Shown: piece after piece, positions 63,034 through 64,000 of the stretch
Layout of the letters: each line of letters opens with the position of its first letter
Position numbering within the stretch: the first letter of the stretch is position 1
Assembly: GCA_036924085.1 (NCBI GenBank)
Contig: JAVGWX010000013.1
Span: forward strand, 55,560,336 to 55,624,335
Source: Ariolimax columbianus
Lineage: Eukaryota > Mollusca > Gastropoda > Stylommatophora > Arionidae
DNA length: 64,000 bases
Direction of reading: 5' to 3'
The notes under the pieces: generated by a model
What the model saw: only the letters and a program-made list of their open reading frames with translations
Told to the model about the DNA's origin: nothing
Databases searched by the model: none
Made by a program: the position numbers and the translations under genes

Positions 63034-63552
63034 TCCATAACTGATTGGAGTACTGTGTACGGGTGTGGAGTCCTTATCGTAGAGGAGATATAAACATGAT
63101 GGACAGAATACAACGAAGAGCGACACAGCTGATAGTCGGATTCCAGAATTACAGTTATGAGGAAAAACTCAGAAAAACCGGCCTACAGTGTCTAGAAGAG
63201 AGAAGAATTCATGGTGACTTAATACAGGTTTATAAGATGATCAGAGGAATGGATAAATTAGACTATAACAAGTTGTTTTTTTTAAAATACAGCCACCCAC
63301 AAGAATAAGAGGGCATAGCTACAAGTTGACTAAAGAGAGGTCCAGGTTAGATATTAGGAAATATTTTTTAGTCAGAGAGTGGTGAATGCTTAAAATGCAT
63401 TGCCAGGGGAAGTAGTGGAGGCAGGGACGGTTAATGCATTTAAGAATAAATTGGATGTGCATAGCTTTTAGAGCAAGGTGATGTAAATTAAACTAGTTGT
63501 ATACAGATTCTGCAGGGTCTTCTAAACCAGTATAAAGACGTTAAGTTAAGTA
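63034..63552 (+). mobile_element. CR1/L2-group LINE, copy 3 (5'-truncated 3' end)
   Basis: The plus strand reads EYCVRVWSPYRRGDINMMDR, IQRRATQLIVGFQNYSYEEK, LRKTGLQCLEERRIHGDLIQ and VYKMIRGMDKLDYNKLF, and then the 3' UTR ending AAAGACGTTAAGTTAAG. It starts in the middle of the tail domain (LEYCVRVWSPY), typical 5' truncation. It is inserted within the RT of a Nimb-like LINE of opposite orientation. The coding part is open for 87 codons, so the insertion is fairly young. Confidence 0.88.
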
Positions 63553-63700
63553 TAATGTCATTTATATACATGAGGAACAGTGTTGGGGAGAGAACTCCAC
63601 CTTGAGGGACACCATGTTTAATCATTTCTTTTTTGTACTGGTTTGCCCATGTACTTGCACTCTAGCTGTTCTGTCTTCTAGATAATAGCTGATCTAAAAG
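63553..63700 (-). pseudogene. Nimb-like RT fragment, upstream part
   Basis: The minus strand reads YYLEDRTARVQVHGQTSTKK, then NMVSLKVEFSPQHCSSCI in a shifted frame (GVPQGGVLSPTLFLMY expected). It matches YVENRTARVQVQGHTSKKET of copy 2. Same element as 62,880-63,033. Confidence 0.75.
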
Positions 63701-64000
63701 AGTGCCACATGCAAAACTTCTACTCCATTTACAAATGTTAAGGGAAGAGGATACACAGTTAACACAAGTTTTACAGATATTTGATATTCATATAACTGTG
63801 AATGTCTGAAATGAGCAAACACACTTAAGAGACTTGAGGGGCACTCTATGCTTCAATGGTCTAGAGAAAAAAAGGCTATAACAAATAAATTTTACAGTAT
63901 AGATGACGGAAAGTAGCAACAAAAACCCTGAAATTGCAAATACAATAGCCAATATCATTAACTACAAACTTGCCATTATGGAAAATAAAATGCTTTACAT
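63701..64000. other. AT-rich end of window, nothing recognised
   Basis: No motif-bearing frame or repeat seen. Confidence 0.35.

Overview
The window looks like intergenic DNA from a repeat-rich animal genome, most likely a mollusc and probably a gastropod. The phylogenetic hint is a partial 18S rRNA gene whose variable regions resemble molluscan 18S as I remember it. Supporting this, the most conspicuous retroelements are RNase H-bearing LINEs like the Nimb/I elements known from snails. I found no intact host protein gene. Nearly all long open stretches are decayed non-LTR retrotransposon (LINE) pieces or antisense shadows of them. The rest is tandem repeats, four SINE-like insertions and AT-rich sequence without recognisable content.

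Layout. 0.9-2.2 kb holds two minisatellites. 4.7-18.4 kb is a mosaic of LINE fragments on both strands, including a nearly continuous minus-strand LINE at 12.1-14.9 kb whose reverse transcriptase is interrupted by a 44-bp minisatellite. 18.5-25.2 kb carries simple repeats and three minisatellites (58, 49 and 29/33 bp) around an RNase H remnant and a LINE tail. 26.7-34.5 kb holds four LINEs: an endonuclease-RT linker fragment, a nearly full-length plus-strand element (28.1-31.3 kb), an RT fragment, and the first Nimb-like copy (minus, 32.6-34.2 kb). 34.8-36.96 kb is an rDNA segment on the minus strand: 5' ETS-like sequence, about 1,240 nt of 18S, then an odd duplicated 18S-plus-hairpin module. 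37.8-42.1 kb has a CR1/L2-group LINE, another LINE tail and a 25-bp satellite with a 13-mer higher-order period. 43.3-45.2 kb has two convergent LINEs. 45.3-51.8 kb is one long Nimb-like element on the minus strand, expanded by three internal minisatellites, a SINE and a poly(A) insertion. 52-64 kb is again a LINE mosaic with two more SINEs and two more CR1/L2-group fragments.

The main pattern is that many minisatellites here are local tandem amplifications of LINE coding sequence. The repeat unit still encodes a recognisable RT or endonuclease motif, and the LINE continues on both sides. I count about ten such cases, two of them in the same RT motif (QxGFxxxRS). Most units are not multiples of 3 bp, so the expansion breaks the frame. 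Other points of interest are the chimeric 18S/hairpin module, a SINE sharing a perfect 30-bp core with the 5' part of the Nimb-like LINE, all four SINE-like copies lying inside LINEs, and unrecognised open stretches at 22.0-22.8 kb.

Limits: family and clade names rest on remembered motifs, not searches. Boundaries of decayed elements are approximate, often by tens of bases, and copy numbers are counted by eye.
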